Shown: positions 46,277 through 56,365, counted from the stretch's first letter. The stretch: DNA of 64,000 nt from CANLBN01 sp050633525 (GCA_050633525.1 JBOEGR010000010.1:32869-96868); one strand, 5' to 3'. Made by a program: numbers and translations. The notes: generated by a model not told the origin, from the letters alone.

Positions 46277-46939
46277 GTGATACTCCCAATAATTAAGCGC
46301 TTTATTTATAGACTCACTCTATTAAATAAAGAAAAATCAAAAAAAGCCGCGACGCTGTTCAAGGCATGGCAGCAAACACCGTTATCACTATTTCAATTTT
46401 CATTGATAAATAAACCTAAAGAAAATAAACGTTATATTGTGATCGACACAGAAACCTCGTCCCTGAGCACAAAAGACGGCGAACTACTCAGCATTGGCTG
46501 GGTGCTAGTAGAAGAAAATAAAATAAAACTTAACTCGGCACGACACTACTTATTGCAACCCAACAATAGTGTTGGCAACAGTGCCGCCATACATCAACTG
46601 CGTGACTGTGAATTTAAAGAAGGTAACGAAACAAGCGCTATCATGAAAGAACTAATTGAAACAGCCGCAGGTAAAACAATGGTATTTCATCATGCGCCAC
46701 TCGATACTGAATTTCTCAATAAAGCATGTAAAGATACCTTTGGCCTACCATTGCTTTGGCCTACATTGGATACACTACAAATAGAAAAACAAAAATTAGA
46801 ACGCAAAAACATCCCCCTACAAAAAAACGCCCTAAGACTCGCCAGCTGCCGCGCCCGCTACAACCTGCCTACTTATCCCGCTCATAATGCACTAATAGAT
46901 GCACTAGCAACGGCTGAATTGTTGCTTGCGCAGAGTTAA
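46277..46939 (+). CDS. DEDDh 3'-5' exonuclease (Pol III epsilon-like)
   Basis: Exonuclease of 220 residues with a GTG start. DEDDh residues are in YIVIDTETSSLS (Asp-x-Glu), HHAPLDTEFLNKA (Asp) and YPAHNALIDALATAELL (His and Asp). The N-terminal 45 residues are a basic extension. It sits immediately after the DUF294/CBS gene; this pair recurs in many proteobacteria, sometimes near acetate-uptake genes, and suggests a shared role. Confidence 0.9.
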   Translation: MILPIIKRFIYRLTLLNKEKSKKAATLFKAWQQTPLSLFQFSLINKPKENKRYIVIDTETSSLSTKDGELLSIGWVLVEENKIKLNSARHYLLQPNNSVGNSAAIHQLRDCEFKEGNETSAIMKELIETAAGKTMVFHHAPLDTEFLNKACKDTFGLPLLWPTLDTLQIEKQKLERKNIPLQKNALRLASCRARYNLPTYPAHNALIDALATAELLLAQS

Positions 46940-47166
46940 AAAGATATAAAACGCGCCATGATTTCATGTAAAACGTTTACAAAATTAATATTAGTATAAC
47001 TATTTTTGTAAGCACTTTATTATGTGTTACTAGCCCAATGTAAGCCTTTTAAATATAAAGGATTGAAAAACTAAAGGAGGCAGGGTGATTTTTATTGATC
47101 AATTTCCATATAAGAATAGATTGTGATCTATAACAATTATTAAAACAAATATTTTTCGGAGGACAG

Positions 47167-47568
47167 ATGGAAATAATTAATCAACCATGGTTTGCAGGTC
47201 TTATATTGGTATCTATTATTTTTGGCTCTTTGGGCTCAGCATTTTATTTTTGGCTGCTAGCACTATGCTTTGGAAGGTTGAAAGAAGCATTCGATAAAGA
47301 TTTTTGGATTACAGGTATACTAACCGGTGTCATTGAACGAATATTCTTTACTTGCATCATTGCCTCTGGTATTTCAGGCGCTGCTATTTCAATGATCGCA
47401 TGGATCACCATAAAAGCTCAATTGCACTTTAAGGTGTTCACAGATGAAGGCGGTGACGTAAGGCGACTATATCTTGCATTACTTGGTTCAATTGGCTCAC
47501 TACTATTTGCCTTGGCTGGCGGCATGATATGGAAGAATGAAATTAATATATTTTTTTGGCTTAACTAA
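47167..47568 (+). CDS. Small inner-membrane protein of unknown function
   Basis: A 133-residue hydrophobic protein with about four helices (LILVSIIFGSLGSAFYFWLLAL, IFFTCIIASGISGAAISMIAWI, LYLALLGSIGSLLFALAGGMIW). Codon structure and a strong CGGAGGACAG just before the ATG support a real gene. I do not recognise the family. It is a monocistronic unit followed by a hairpin terminator. Confidence 0.65.
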   Translation: MEIINQPWFAGLILVSIIFGSLGSAFYFWLLALCFGRLKEAFDKDFWITGILTGVIERIFFTCIIASGISGAAISMIAWITIKAQLHFKVFTDEGGDVRRLYLALLGSIGSLLFALAGGMIWKNEINIFFWLN

Positions 47569-47921
47569 TCCTAAAAATCCAATGAGGAAAAACTCTTTAG
47601 CTCTATAATGCTATAGAATAAAGAGGCCGATGATAAAAAATAATGAGATTCATTCTTTTTATCATCGGCCATTTTCCATCATCACAAATCTCCCCCCATC
47701 ATATTTTTTACTCACCTGTTCTTTCGACGAACATCGGCTATCTATTTAATATTATTATTCATTACAATACACCTCTTTTAGTAAAATCATCTTTCCCCAC
47801 AAAAAAACTTATCATTAATGATAAATATTTTTTATCGTTTTTAGCTAGAGGCTCTTTGTATATTGTTTTTTTACTCTATATGATAACCCTTAATCCTTTT
47901 TTCTGTAATAGGGCTCAATGA
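47569..47921. other. Intergenic region with a terminator hairpin
   Basis: A stretch of 353 bases. It contains the hairpin at 47625-47670. A 92-codon frame at 47643-47921 begins inside that hairpin and has no ribosome-binding site, so it is not taken as a gene. No promoter or RNA was recognised. Confidence 0.45.
47625..47670 (+). terminator. Hairpin terminator after the small membrane protein gene
   Basis: A perfect 15-bp stem GGCCGATGATAAAAA (47625-47639) pairs with TTTTTATCATCGGCC (47656-47670) around a 16-base loop, followed by ATTTTCC. It lies 57 bases after the stop codon. Confidence 0.7.
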
Positions 47922-48725
47922 ATGTTAGAAATTTTTCATGGCGTTAGCATTCACTCCTTAGCGATTAAGATGCTTGCTACAACCATTGTGGTCATTATGG
48001 TTACCATCGCGGTTCCCCGTGTTGGCGCCGCTATTGGCGGCGCTTTATCCGGGGTGCCCATGGTTATTGGTCCTGGCTTTTTCTTTATGCTAAATACACA
48101 TACGCCAGAATTTATTGCCGATGCAGCAATTTACGGGTTGCTCGCCATGTGTATTAACCAGCTATTCCTTCTGACCTATATTGTTATTGCCTATCGTGCA
48201 TCTGCATTGCAATCTATTACTGGCGCGATCGTTATTTGGTTTTCCATCGCATATGTGTTGCAGCCGGTGAGCTTGAATCTGTTATTTGTTACAACATTAT
48301 TTTTTATATCCGTTTGTGTGGCTTATTTTTCTGCTCGTCGATTTTGCACTCTGGGAAATAATATTGAAGGTGAAGAAAACTATTATTTGCTTTTTCTACG
48401 AGCAATTATGGCAGGCATATTGGTAGCAGTAGTGACAGTGAGTGCACATCATATTGGTGCTGAGTGGTCTGGCTTATTAATTGCATTTCCCATTGGTTAT
48501 ACCGTGCTTTCGATTACCATTCATCAACAGTATGGCAGCGCTAGCGTTATCTCTGTGTTACATGCTGCTATGCTAGGGGCAATTGGATTAATGAGCTTTT
48601 GTTTTGCACTGGCCATAACGGTGCATCACTTCACACCTTTATATGCCTTTTATATAGCACTGGCGACCTCTTTTTTATCGACGTTATTACTGGTATTTGG
48701 CAGGCGCTATATTGCGCGCTTTTAA
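47922..48725 (+). CDS. Polytopic membrane protein of unknown function
   Basis: A 267-residue protein with about eight transmembrane helices. Two internally similar parts may exist: the first half contains VPRVGAAIGGALSGVPMVIGPGFFF, the second HHIGAEWSGLLIAFPIGYTVLSI. Both have a Gly/Pro-rich helix, as in duplicated transporter folds. I do not recognise a family. It converges on the glycosyltransferase gene. Confidence 0.65.
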   Translation: MLEIFHGVSIHSLAIKMLATTIVVIMVTIAVPRVGAAIGGALSGVPMVIGPGFFFMLNTHTPEFIADAAIYGLLAMCINQLFLLTYIVIAYRASALQSITGAIVIWFSIAYVLQPVSLNLLFVTTLFFISVCVAYFSARRFCTLGNNIEGEENYYLLFLRAIMAGILVAVVTVSAHHIGAEWSGLLIAFPIGYTVLSITIHQQYGSASVISVLHAAMLGAIGLMSFCFALAITVHHFTPLYAFYIALATSFLSTLLLVFGRRYIARF

Positions 48726-48785
48726 TTTTTGGCCGTCAAAATCAAAGAAATTAAAGGGCACAGCAGATTTTATTCCTGTAGTAGA

Positions 48786-49739
48786 TCACTTAGAAAAAGC
48801 ATGCTTGATCAAATCCAAACTAAACCCTTTAGGTTCTTGATTCTCTTTTTTTGTTAAAGCGCAACGCAAACCCCAAACACTGAGACCAATGACTTTAGCG
48901 ATGGTGGCCAAATAAAAATAAGCTCGGCCGTGATTTTTGATAAAATAGTGTTTTCTTGAATCTAGCCAGTAGCTGGGGATACGCTCCCATTTTTTCATAC
49001 CCGTTGAGGCGGAGCCAACATGAGCAACTTTACTCTCTAAGAGGTAACGGGTATTCCAGCCTTGTTTAGCCATACGCAGTAGCAAATCAGTTTCTTCAAA
49101 ATACAGAAAAAACGTTTCATCAAATAAGCCTACTTGATGAATCGTTTTGACACGCACTAACATGCTAGCACCGGCCAACCAATCGACATCGATAGCAGTT
49201 TCGGGGATACCCATGGGTACGATGTACTTTTTAAGTATTCGGCTTACGGGGCCTAATTTAATAGCGCCTTCAAATTCACCTTGAATAGTGGGAAAACGAA
49301 ACGCCGTCATATGAGGCTCACCATCGGTGCCAAAAATATAACTGCCAGCAACGCCATAGCCTTGGTTGTTATCCAGAAATTGAACCAGTTCTGTTAAGGC
49401 TTCTTTTTCTGGAAAAGCATCGGAATTGAGAATATACACATATTCAAGGTCATCATGCTGTGTCATTACATGACGAATACCGACATTATTACCAGCACCA
49501 AAACCGCCATTATTACCAGACTGAACCACTTCGACACGATCCCAACCTTGGATATTATTTTTTTGTTGCGCTTCACAAGTTTGACGTAACTTTTCTTCGC
49601 TACCATCACCTGAGTCATTATCGACAACGGTAATAGCCCAATCAAAATCAACATTGACCAAAGCAGCAATCGTCGAGGTGATCGCATCGACTGTCATATC
49701 GGGGGTACGGAAATTTAAAATAATGGCGGCAAGTTTCAT
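48786..49739 (-). CDS. Glycosyltransferase family 2, rhamnosyltransferase-like
   Basis: GT-A fold glycosyltransferase of 317 residues. It opens with AAIILNFRTPDMTVDAI, has TVVDNDSGDGS, the GNNGGFGAGNNVGI loop, and the metal-site YILNSDAFPE. Near residue 185 it carries VDWLAGASMLVRV and FFLYFEETDLLLR, like WbbL-type rhamnosyltransferases. It is the third gene of a minus-strand run after the NRPS and PKS. It may glycosylate the product or belong to surface polysaccharide synthesis. An intergenic palindrome separates it from the PKS. Confidence 0.88.
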   Translation of the reverse strand: MKLAAIILNFRTPDMTVDAITSTIAALVNVDFDWAITVVDNDSGDGSEEKLRQTCEAQQKNNIQGWDRVEVVQSGNNGGFGAGNNVGIRHVMTQHDDLEYVYILNSDAFPEKEALTELVQFLDNNQGYGVAGSYIFGTDGEPHMTAFRFPTIQGEFEGAIKLGPVSRILKKYIVPMGIPETAIDVDWLAGASMLVRVKTIHQVGLFDETFFLYFEETDLLLRMAKQGWNTRYLLESKVAHVGSASTGMKKWERIPSYWLDSRKHYFIKNHGRAYFYLATIAKVIGLSVWGLRCALTKKENQEPKGFSLDLIKHAFSK

Positions 49740-49772
49740 AATTTTTTCAATTAGGGTTACTTAATAGTGCTC

Positions 49773-49815
49773 TTTCAATAGGGTCAGATTTCAATCGAGT
49801 CTGACCCTATTGAAA
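49773..49815. repeat. Dispersed palindrome between the PKS and glycosyltransferase genes
   Basis: A perfect 16-bp inverted repeat TTTCAATAGGGTCAGA (49773-49788) with its complement at 49800-49815 and an 11-base spacer. It shares the GGGTCAGA core with the palindromes near purD. It could terminate or stabilise the PKS transcript. Confidence 0.85.
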
Positions 49816-49819
49816 AAAA

Positions 49820-52800
49820 TCAACGCTTACGCGTTTTAGGGTCGGCGTTTTCGATAGACTGTCGTAGCTTTGAAGCAAGAACACGCACATTAGGTTCAAG
49901 TACCATACTGTCGTGGTTACCGGGCACTTCATAAACATCGAGGTTATCGACGTAAGGCGGCCAACCGTTATCGGTATAGATGACTTGACGATCAGAGTTA
50001 GTCACTCGACCACCGCCTAAGCGATAATGAACATCTAAACGCGGACGGAACAGTGTGACGCGAATATCCAATGGATTTAATTCATAACGCCCAAGGGCAT
50101 CATAAAAAGCCATTTCCATTCGCTCAGACTGAAAATCATGGGCTTCTTTACCTTCGTCAGCGGGCGTAAAACGTTTGCGGAATTTTTGCATTTCCCACTG
50201 ATAACGGTTTTTCGCCCACTCAGTGAAATAGCCCGCCCCTTTCTTTTTAATTTTTTGCCAATGAATCGACATGCGATCCACAGAGCTGAGTGGCTCATGG
50301 AAGGGCAAGGGCGTATCAAGCATAATCACTTCGGCAACCTCGTGACCCATGGCTTTTAATTGTTTGGCAATTTCAAAAGCGGTAATCCCACCACCTGAGA
50401 AACCACCCAAAATAAAGGGACCAGAAGACTGCACGGTAAGCATCTCGGCAATATAGTCTTTGGCCATTTCTTCAAAGGTGCCGTGAGGTTCGGAGTCGCC
50501 GTATAAACCACGCGCTTGTAAACCATAAAAAGGACGGTCACTACCAATCAACTGGGCTAAGTGCCGTAGGTTCAACACATTACCGAACATACCTGCCACC
50601 AAAAAGAACGGTGTAGCGTCACTCGATTTGGCACTGTGCATTGGCACAAGATGGGTATAACGCGCTTTATGAGTTTTATCAGACGCGCCACCCTCGTTAT
50701 CATTTGTATTACTAGACGACGCTACGTCATCACCAACTGCTTCCCTGATTAAATCAGCACAGGTCGAAATGGTAGGTGCTTCAAACAGAATAGAGATAGG
50801 ATAATCAACACTGTAAACCTGTTGAATTTTTGCAAACAAACGCACCGCTATCAGCGAGTGACCTCCGAGGTCGAAAAAGCTATCTTCAATCCCCACTTGA
50901 TCAACACCTAACAACTCTTCCCAAAAACCTACTAAAGTCTTTTCAATATCGTCACGGGGACCAACATAATCGTTATCGAGATCTGGGCGAGCAAATTTAG
51001 TATCGCTCTCTTCTTTGTGTAGAGAGGCGGCGCTAGCATCAACTTCTTTGATTAAACCTTCTAACTCTAAAGAAGAAATAATTATCTCTGTCGCATTCGC
51101 TTTATTTAGTACCGAGAATAAGGCCTTACTGCCCTCTTCCGGTAAAATACCTTGTGACAAGTTATGTTGAAATGCCATTTCAGCTGGTGATAGCTGTCGG
51201 AATTCACCTGAGTCACTTCCTTGTTGAGCAGCATCTTGCTCAACTGACGCTGGCGCAGCTTCTTTAGCAAAATCGACGACACCGCTCAGCTTTTTAATAG
51301 TAAGTTCTTTTACTTCTGCCAGCACTTGGCCACGGTTGTCATACATCACTACATCAAAACTAGCAAAATCTTGATCAACCGAATTATCTTTATGGTTGCG
51401 TACCCAGCTATACACTTGCTGTGTTAGCGGCTTGTAAAAGATAAAGCTGGCATAAGAAACAGGCACCCAAAGGTTTTCAGCTGTGCCACTGTCGGCATAA
51501 CCTTTAATTAAATCCATCGCGTAGCCGGTAGCGATATCCAGCAAGGCAGGGTGAATTTCGTAATCGCTTTGGTCATCGACATAGTCATCGGCTAGCGATA
51601 GGCGAGCAACGGCTTCTTGCTCTGCGTATTTTACATCACGCAATACTTGCCAGCGCGGCCCAAAATGCAAATGATCTTCTTGGCGAGTTTTAATCGCAGG
51701 CACATTTACATCCGTTTTTGCTAGCGATAATCGTTTTAAGACTGACTCTAATTCATCCGCAGTGGTTTGACTCGCGCCTAATAAAACACGAGCTTCTGCA
51801 TGCGTTTGCCAACCTACATTGCCCTTTGTATCTTTTGCCTCCGATTGAATAGCAAAGTGATAACCTTCGGTCGTTTGTTGTAACTTCACTCTCGCTGTTA
51901 TCGTTTCGTTATCGGGAACATACAGCGCTTTTAAGAAAATCAGCTCTTTTAATTCGAAAGGGCCTTTTTCCCCTGCTTCTTGCAAGGCTGCACGCGCCAA
52001 CTCAATATAAGCCGTACCCGGTAATAAAGCTTGCTCACTCAAGGTACGGTGCTCATCGAGTACCCAGTGTGAAGTGCTGGATAAATAGGCCGTTAATAAA
52101 AAGGTATCTCGACCGCCACTGGAGCGGGTAATGCGCTTGTCGAATAAAGAATAATGGGCGGATGTACTTTGCTCTTGCTCACTCTTTTGATTGTAACCCT
52201 GCGCATGAGCCGTTGCTGCGGCCATACCCACTTCATTCCATACACCCCAATTCACCGCACAGGTGTAACCTTTTTCTTCTGTATTACGTCGGTGAGCATA
52301 GGCGTTCATAAAAGCATTGGCTGCCACGTAATCGATCTGACCTACCGGTGCAATGACGGTACTCGTCGATGAGAATAAAACGAAAACATCGAGATTTTTG
52401 CCGGCAAATAATTCATCAAGTACAAGTGTACCGTAAACCTTTGGAGCGAATACATTTTCCATATCCGATTGCGTTTTCATCTGGACTAAACCATCATCGA
52501 CGGTACCTGCCGCATGAATCACGCCATTCACTTCACCAAAATGCGCTTCGGCTTCTTGCACAATTTCTCGCATACGATCAATATCAGTGACGTCGCCACT
52601 CAGGACTAATACATCAGCGCCCGATGTTTCCAACTCTTTCACTTTGGCAATATTACGACTGATAGCATCGTCCATGCCATGGTCACGCAACCATTCAGGC
52701 CACTCCGCTTTTGCTGGCAAAGGGGTACGATTCACTAAAACTAATTTAGCTTGATATTGTTTTGCTAGCTCGGTTGCCATGACATAGCCAATACCACCCA

Positions 52801-55800
52801 AACCACCGGTAATAAAATAGACGCCATGTTGTTGTAAGCGTGCGATATTTTTATCGGACTGTAATTCAGATGCTGCATGATCATACTGCAACTGCCAACG
52901 TACATTTTTACGATAAGCGTAAGTACCGTTTTCAACGAGGGCATATAGTTCTTTGTGCATCAAATCAATGGTTGCCTGCGGAATAGAATGGTCCGCTTCG
53001 CTACGCTTACCGAGTTTGGCCAGTGAAAAACCACTCTCCTCTTCTGTATGAGTTATATCAACATCGATCGTACGACACTTCATTCCGGGGAATTCACGCG
53101 GCAGTACCTTGCAGGGGCCTAGCACGGTTGATTTTTCGGGGTAAGGAACAGCTTCACCGGCAACTTGTTGGCAACCATTGGTATAAACTAATACGTCAAG
53201 TTCACGCTCGATGAGATCTTCATCTGCCATGGCTCGCGCAAAGAAAAATAAACTGTAAAAGCCTTTCTCTTGGTTACGATGTAAAAAGCTTGAACCTGGA
53301 CGGAAGCTTTCTTCGCGAGTTAACAGCCATAAGTGCAGAACACTATCGGGGAAATTGCCGCTAGCGACTAAATCTTTTACCAAGGCCGAATAGGATTCCG
53401 CACCTAACTCAGAGGCAATACAATATTCTTCGTTGCTGATTTTATAGTAGGCGTCACCACTGACAACGCTTACTACCTTGTGTCCTTGTGCGCGTAACTT
53501 TTCGATTAATATTTCACCCACACTCTCGCCGGTATGAGAAGGTCCATCATTAAACACAAGCCATGTTTTTGGTTCGGTTGGTTTGGGCAATACACCTTGC
53601 TGCACCCAAACCGGTTTACGAAACCATTCATTCCAATCGTTCAACTTTTCGAGTGCTGCAAATTGATTAGCATCAGCTTGCGCAGGCTTACCCGCGTCGA
53701 TCCAATAAGGGTTGTGCTGGAAAGCGTAGGTCGGCAAAGGCACTTTGTAACGTGTTTCTTCCGGCCAAATATGATCACTATCTACGGTATAACCCACTGC
53801 CCATAGGCGACCTAATACGGTTAAGAAATAACTTAAATCCGGTGTTTGTTCTTGTGGGTGACGTAAGGTAGAAAATACACGCTGGCTTGGCGCTTCAGGG
53901 TTTTGTCTGGTTAAAGAACCCAGTGTATTACCTGGCCCGACTTCTAAGAAAATACATTCTTTAACTAATAAGGTATTAATACCATCGGCAAAGCGAACGG
54001 TATTACGCAAATGCTTAACCCAGTATTCTGGATCAGTGGCTTCCTGATCGCTAATCCATGTGCCAGTATAATTAGAAATAAAATCTAACTCAGGCTTATG
54101 CAAAGTAATACTGCGTAGATAATCGCCAAAAGGTTTTAAAATATCATCAAGCAACCAAGAGTGGGCAGCAATATCAATACGTACAGGTTTATTTTCAATG
54201 TCGAGTGCGGTCAATTTTTCTGATAAGGCTTGCAGGTCAGCTTTGGTTCCAGACGCAACAGATAACATCGGGCTATTGATCGCCGCTAGGGCTAGCTTGT
54301 CGTGCAGATGTTCTTTTAATTCTTCCGCTGGCAATTGAACACTTAACATACCACCCTCGGGTACATCATCCATTAGCTGCCCGCGTAGTAACACTAAACC
54401 TAAGGCATCTTTAAATTCAAACACTCCAGCTAAACACGCCGCAGTATTTTCGCCCATACTATGACCAATTAAGGCATCCGGTTTTACCCCTAAGGATATC
54501 CATTGTTTTGCCAAAGCGTATTCGACTAAAAAGATTAAGGGTAATTGTACCGATGGCTTTTGTAACTCTTGCTTAACGCTATCTAAGACTTGCTCTTCAA
54601 CAAATAAAAGGCGCTTGTAATCCAAGCCGGTTTTTTCTTTTAATATCGCAAAGCCTTGATCCATAATGTCTTTAAATACTGGCTCAGCATCGTAAAGGCC
54701 TTTACTCATATCCGCATACTGGGCACCGCCACCAGGGAACATGAAGACCATCGATTTTTCTTCGCTATCGGCGGAGTGAGTAAAGACACGTCGCTGATCT
54801 TTGCTTTCTAATAACTGAATCGCCTCACTGTGGTCAGCACAGGATAAGACTCGACGATGCTCAAAAGTTTCGCGGCCGTTATACAGGGTGTAAGCGACAT
54901 CAGCGAGATCTAATTCAGGCTTATCTTTTAAATGCTGCGCCAAACGATCACAATAGGCATCAAGCGACTTACGGCTTTTTGCAGATAAAGTAATCAAGTG
55001 ATTACTGCGCGCATGTTGGCTAGCAGCGGTTTTTGTCGGTGGCTCTTCCACTAAAATAAATGCATTGGTACCACCCACACCTAATGAGTTAATAGCCGCT
55101 CGGCGCGGTTCATTGCCGCCGCTGCTTTTTCCTTTCCATTCTTTTAATGTATCATTAACGTAAAACGGCGAGTGCACAAAATCAATTGTTGGATTCGGCG
55201 CTTCATAATTTAAACTCGGTGGAATTTCACCTTTCTCAACCGCCAATGTTGCTTTGATAATACCGGCAACCCCTGCGGCAGTATCTAGGTGACCAATATT
55301 ACTTTTAACGGAACCAACGCCACAGTAACCTGTGCGCTCAGAGGTCTGACTAAAAGCTGCGGTTAATGCCGATAACTCAATAGGGTCACCCACAGGTGTA
55401 CCGGTGCCATGGCACTCCACATAGCCGATGCTATCAGCATCGACATCAGCGATTTCTAAGGCTTCAGTAATGGCATGCGCTTGCCCATCAACACTCGGAG
55501 CTAAATAGCCCACTTTACTAGAGCCATCATTATTGACAGCAGAACCAATAATCACACCGTGAATATGGTCACCATCTTCAATTGCATCTTCAAGGCGGCG
55601 CAAAACAATGACGCCGGTACCACTACCAAAAATAGTTCCTTTAGAGCGGTGATCAAAGGGACGACAATGTCCGTCTGGCGATAAAATCTCACCTTCCTTA
55701 TAGGGGTAACCTAAGCCGTGAGGGATCTCAATGGTGACACCACCGGCAAGGGCCATATCACACTCTTCACTTAATAAGCTTTGACAGGCAAGGTGAGTCG

Positions 55801-56365
55801 CGACCGACGATGTCGAACACGCCGTTTGTACATTAATACTAGGGCCCGTTAAATTTAGGTTGTAAGACACACGAGTGGCTAAGAAGTCTTTATCGTTGCC
55901 GGTATGCCTTAGTAAAAACATGCCGACAGAATCAACAAGGTCAGGATTCGTAATCAAATTTTGAGCGAAGTAAGCGCCCATACCACAACCTGCAAACACG
56001 CCAATGGCGCCATCAAAACGTGAAGGAACATTGCCTGAACGTTCTAATGCCTCCCAACAGCACTCATAAAATTGTCGATGCTGAGGATCAAGAATACCGG
56101 CTTCTTTTGGGCTAAAACCAAAAAAGTCGGGATCAAAGTATTCCATTTTGTCGAGCGGCGCACCGGCTTTCACATAGTGTGGATTTTTTAATTGTTCTGG
56201 TCGGAGACCTCTCTCCAACAATTCTTCATCAGAATAAAACTGAACTGACTCTGTACCGTTACGTAAATTATTCCAATATTCATCGGGGTTACTGGCACCT
56301 GGAACACGCGTTGCCATACCCACAATGGCAATACCATAACCGCCAAAATCATCTTGTTCACTCAT
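49820..56365 (-). CDS. Type I polyketide synthase, KS-AT-KR-DH-ACP-TE
   Basis: Single-module PKS of 2181 residues. KS (about 10-440) has Cys183 in TACSTSS, His319 in ECHGTGT and His359 in NIGHLD. AT (about 535-840) has Ser636 in GHSMGE; its specificity stretch IAAHS (His735) is neither the malonyl HAFH nor the methylmalonyl YASH form. After a structural linker comes KR (GGLGGIG at 1187-1193, Ser1333, Tyr1346). DH (about 1400-1680) has His1439 and Asp1610 in HPALLD. ACP has Ser1837 in DLGGHSL. TE has Ser1990 in GFSGGG and His2151 in GNHDS. KR precedes DH, unlike most modules. It lies downstream of the NRPS and probably takes its product. Confidence 0.95.
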   Translation of the reverse strand: MSEQDDFGGYGIAIVGMATRVPGASNPDEYWNNLRNGTESVQFYSDEELLERGLRPEQLKNPHYVKAGAPLDKMEYFDPDFFGFSPKEAGILDPQHRQFYECCWEALERSGNVPSRFDGAIGVFAGCGMGAYFAQNLITNPDLVDSVGMFLLRHTGNDKDFLATRVSYNLNLTGPSINVQTACSTSSVATHLACQSLLSEECDMALAGGVTIEIPHGLGYPYKEGEILSPDGHCRPFDHRSKGTIFGSGTGVIVLRRLEDAIEDGDHIHGVIIGSAVNNDGSSKVGYLAPSVDGQAHAITEALEIADVDADSIGYVECHGTGTPVGDPIELSALTAAFSQTSERTGYCGVGSVKSNIGHLDTAAGVAGIIKATLAVEKGEIPPSLNYEAPNPTIDFVHSPFYVNDTLKEWKGKSSGGNEPRRAAINSLGVGGTNAFILVEEPPTKTAASQHARSNHLITLSAKSRKSLDAYCDRLAQHLKDKPELDLADVAYTLYNGRETFEHRRVLSCADHSEAIQLLESKDQRRVFTHSADSEEKSMVFMFPGGGAQYADMSKGLYDAEPVFKDIMDQGFAILKEKTGLDYKRLLFVEEQVLDSVKQELQKPSVQLPLIFLVEYALAKQWISLGVKPDALIGHSMGENTAACLAGVFEFKDALGLVLLRGQLMDDVPEGGMLSVQLPAEELKEHLHDKLALAAINSPMLSVASGTKADLQALSEKLTALDIENKPVRIDIAAHSWLLDDILKPFGDYLRSITLHKPELDFISNYTGTWISDQEATDPEYWVKHLRNTVRFADGINTLLVKECIFLEVGPGNTLGSLTRQNPEAPSQRVFSTLRHPQEQTPDLSYFLTVLGRLWAVGYTVDSDHIWPEETRYKVPLPTYAFQHNPYWIDAGKPAQADANQFAALEKLNDWNEWFRKPVWVQQGVLPKPTEPKTWLVFNDGPSHTGESVGEILIEKLRAQGHKVVSVVSGDAYYKISNEEYCIASELGAESYSALVKDLVASGNFPDSVLHLWLLTREESFRPGSSFLHRNQEKGFYSLFFFARAMADEDLIERELDVLVYTNGCQQVAGEAVPYPEKSTVLGPCKVLPREFPGMKCRTIDVDITHTEEESGFSLAKLGKRSEADHSIPQATIDLMHKELYALVENGTYAYRKNVRWQLQYDHAASELQSDKNIARLQQHGVYFITGGLGGIGYVMATELAKQYQAKLVLVNRTPLPAKAEWPEWLRDHGMDDAISRNIAKVKELETSGADVLVLSGDVTDIDRMREIVQEAEAHFGEVNGVIHAAGTVDDGLVQMKTQSDMENVFAPKVYGTLVLDELFAGKNLDVFVLFSSTSTVIAPVGQIDYVAANAFMNAYAHRRNTEEKGYTCAVNWGVWNEVGMAAATAHAQGYNQKSEQEQSTSAHYSLFDKRITRSSGGRDTFLLTAYLSSTSHWVLDEHRTLSEQALLPGTAYIELARAALQEAGEKGPFELKELIFLKALYVPDNETITARVKLQQTTEGYHFAIQSEAKDTKGNVGWQTHAEARVLLGASQTTADELESVLKRLSLAKTDVNVPAIKTRQEDHLHFGPRWQVLRDVKYAEQEAVARLSLADDYVDDQSDYEIHPALLDIATGYAMDLIKGYADSGTAENLWVPVSYASFIFYKPLTQQVYSWVRNHKDNSVDQDFASFDVVMYDNRGQVLAEVKELTIKKLSGVVDFAKEAAPASVEQDAAQQGSDSGEFRQLSPAEMAFQHNLSQGILPEEGSKALFSVLNKANATEIIISSLELEGLIKEVDASAASLHKEESDTKFARPDLDNDYVGPRDDIEKTLVGFWEELLGVDQVGIEDSFFDLGGHSLIAVRLFAKIQQVYSVDYPISILFEAPTISTCADLIREAVGDDVASSSNTNDNEGGASDKTHKARYTHLVPMHSAKSSDATPFFLVAGMFGNVLNLRHLAQLIGSDRPFYGLQARGLYGDSEPHGTFEEMAKDYIAEMLTVQSSGPFILGGFSGGGITAFEIAKQLKAMGHEVAEVIMLDTPLPFHEPLSSVDRMSIHWQKIKKKGAGYFTEWAKNRYQWEMQKFRKRFTPADEGKEAHDFQSERMEMAFYDALGRYELNPLDIRVTLFRPRLDVHYRLGGGRVTNSDRQVIYTDNGWPPYVDNLDVYEVPGNHDSMVLEPNVRVLASKLRQSIENADPKTRKR

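Noticed and set aside
47643..47921. 92-codon open frame with a hydrophobic segment
   Set aside because: It starts inside a perfect terminator hairpin, has no ribosome-binding site, and its composition looks like AT-rich non-coding sequence.
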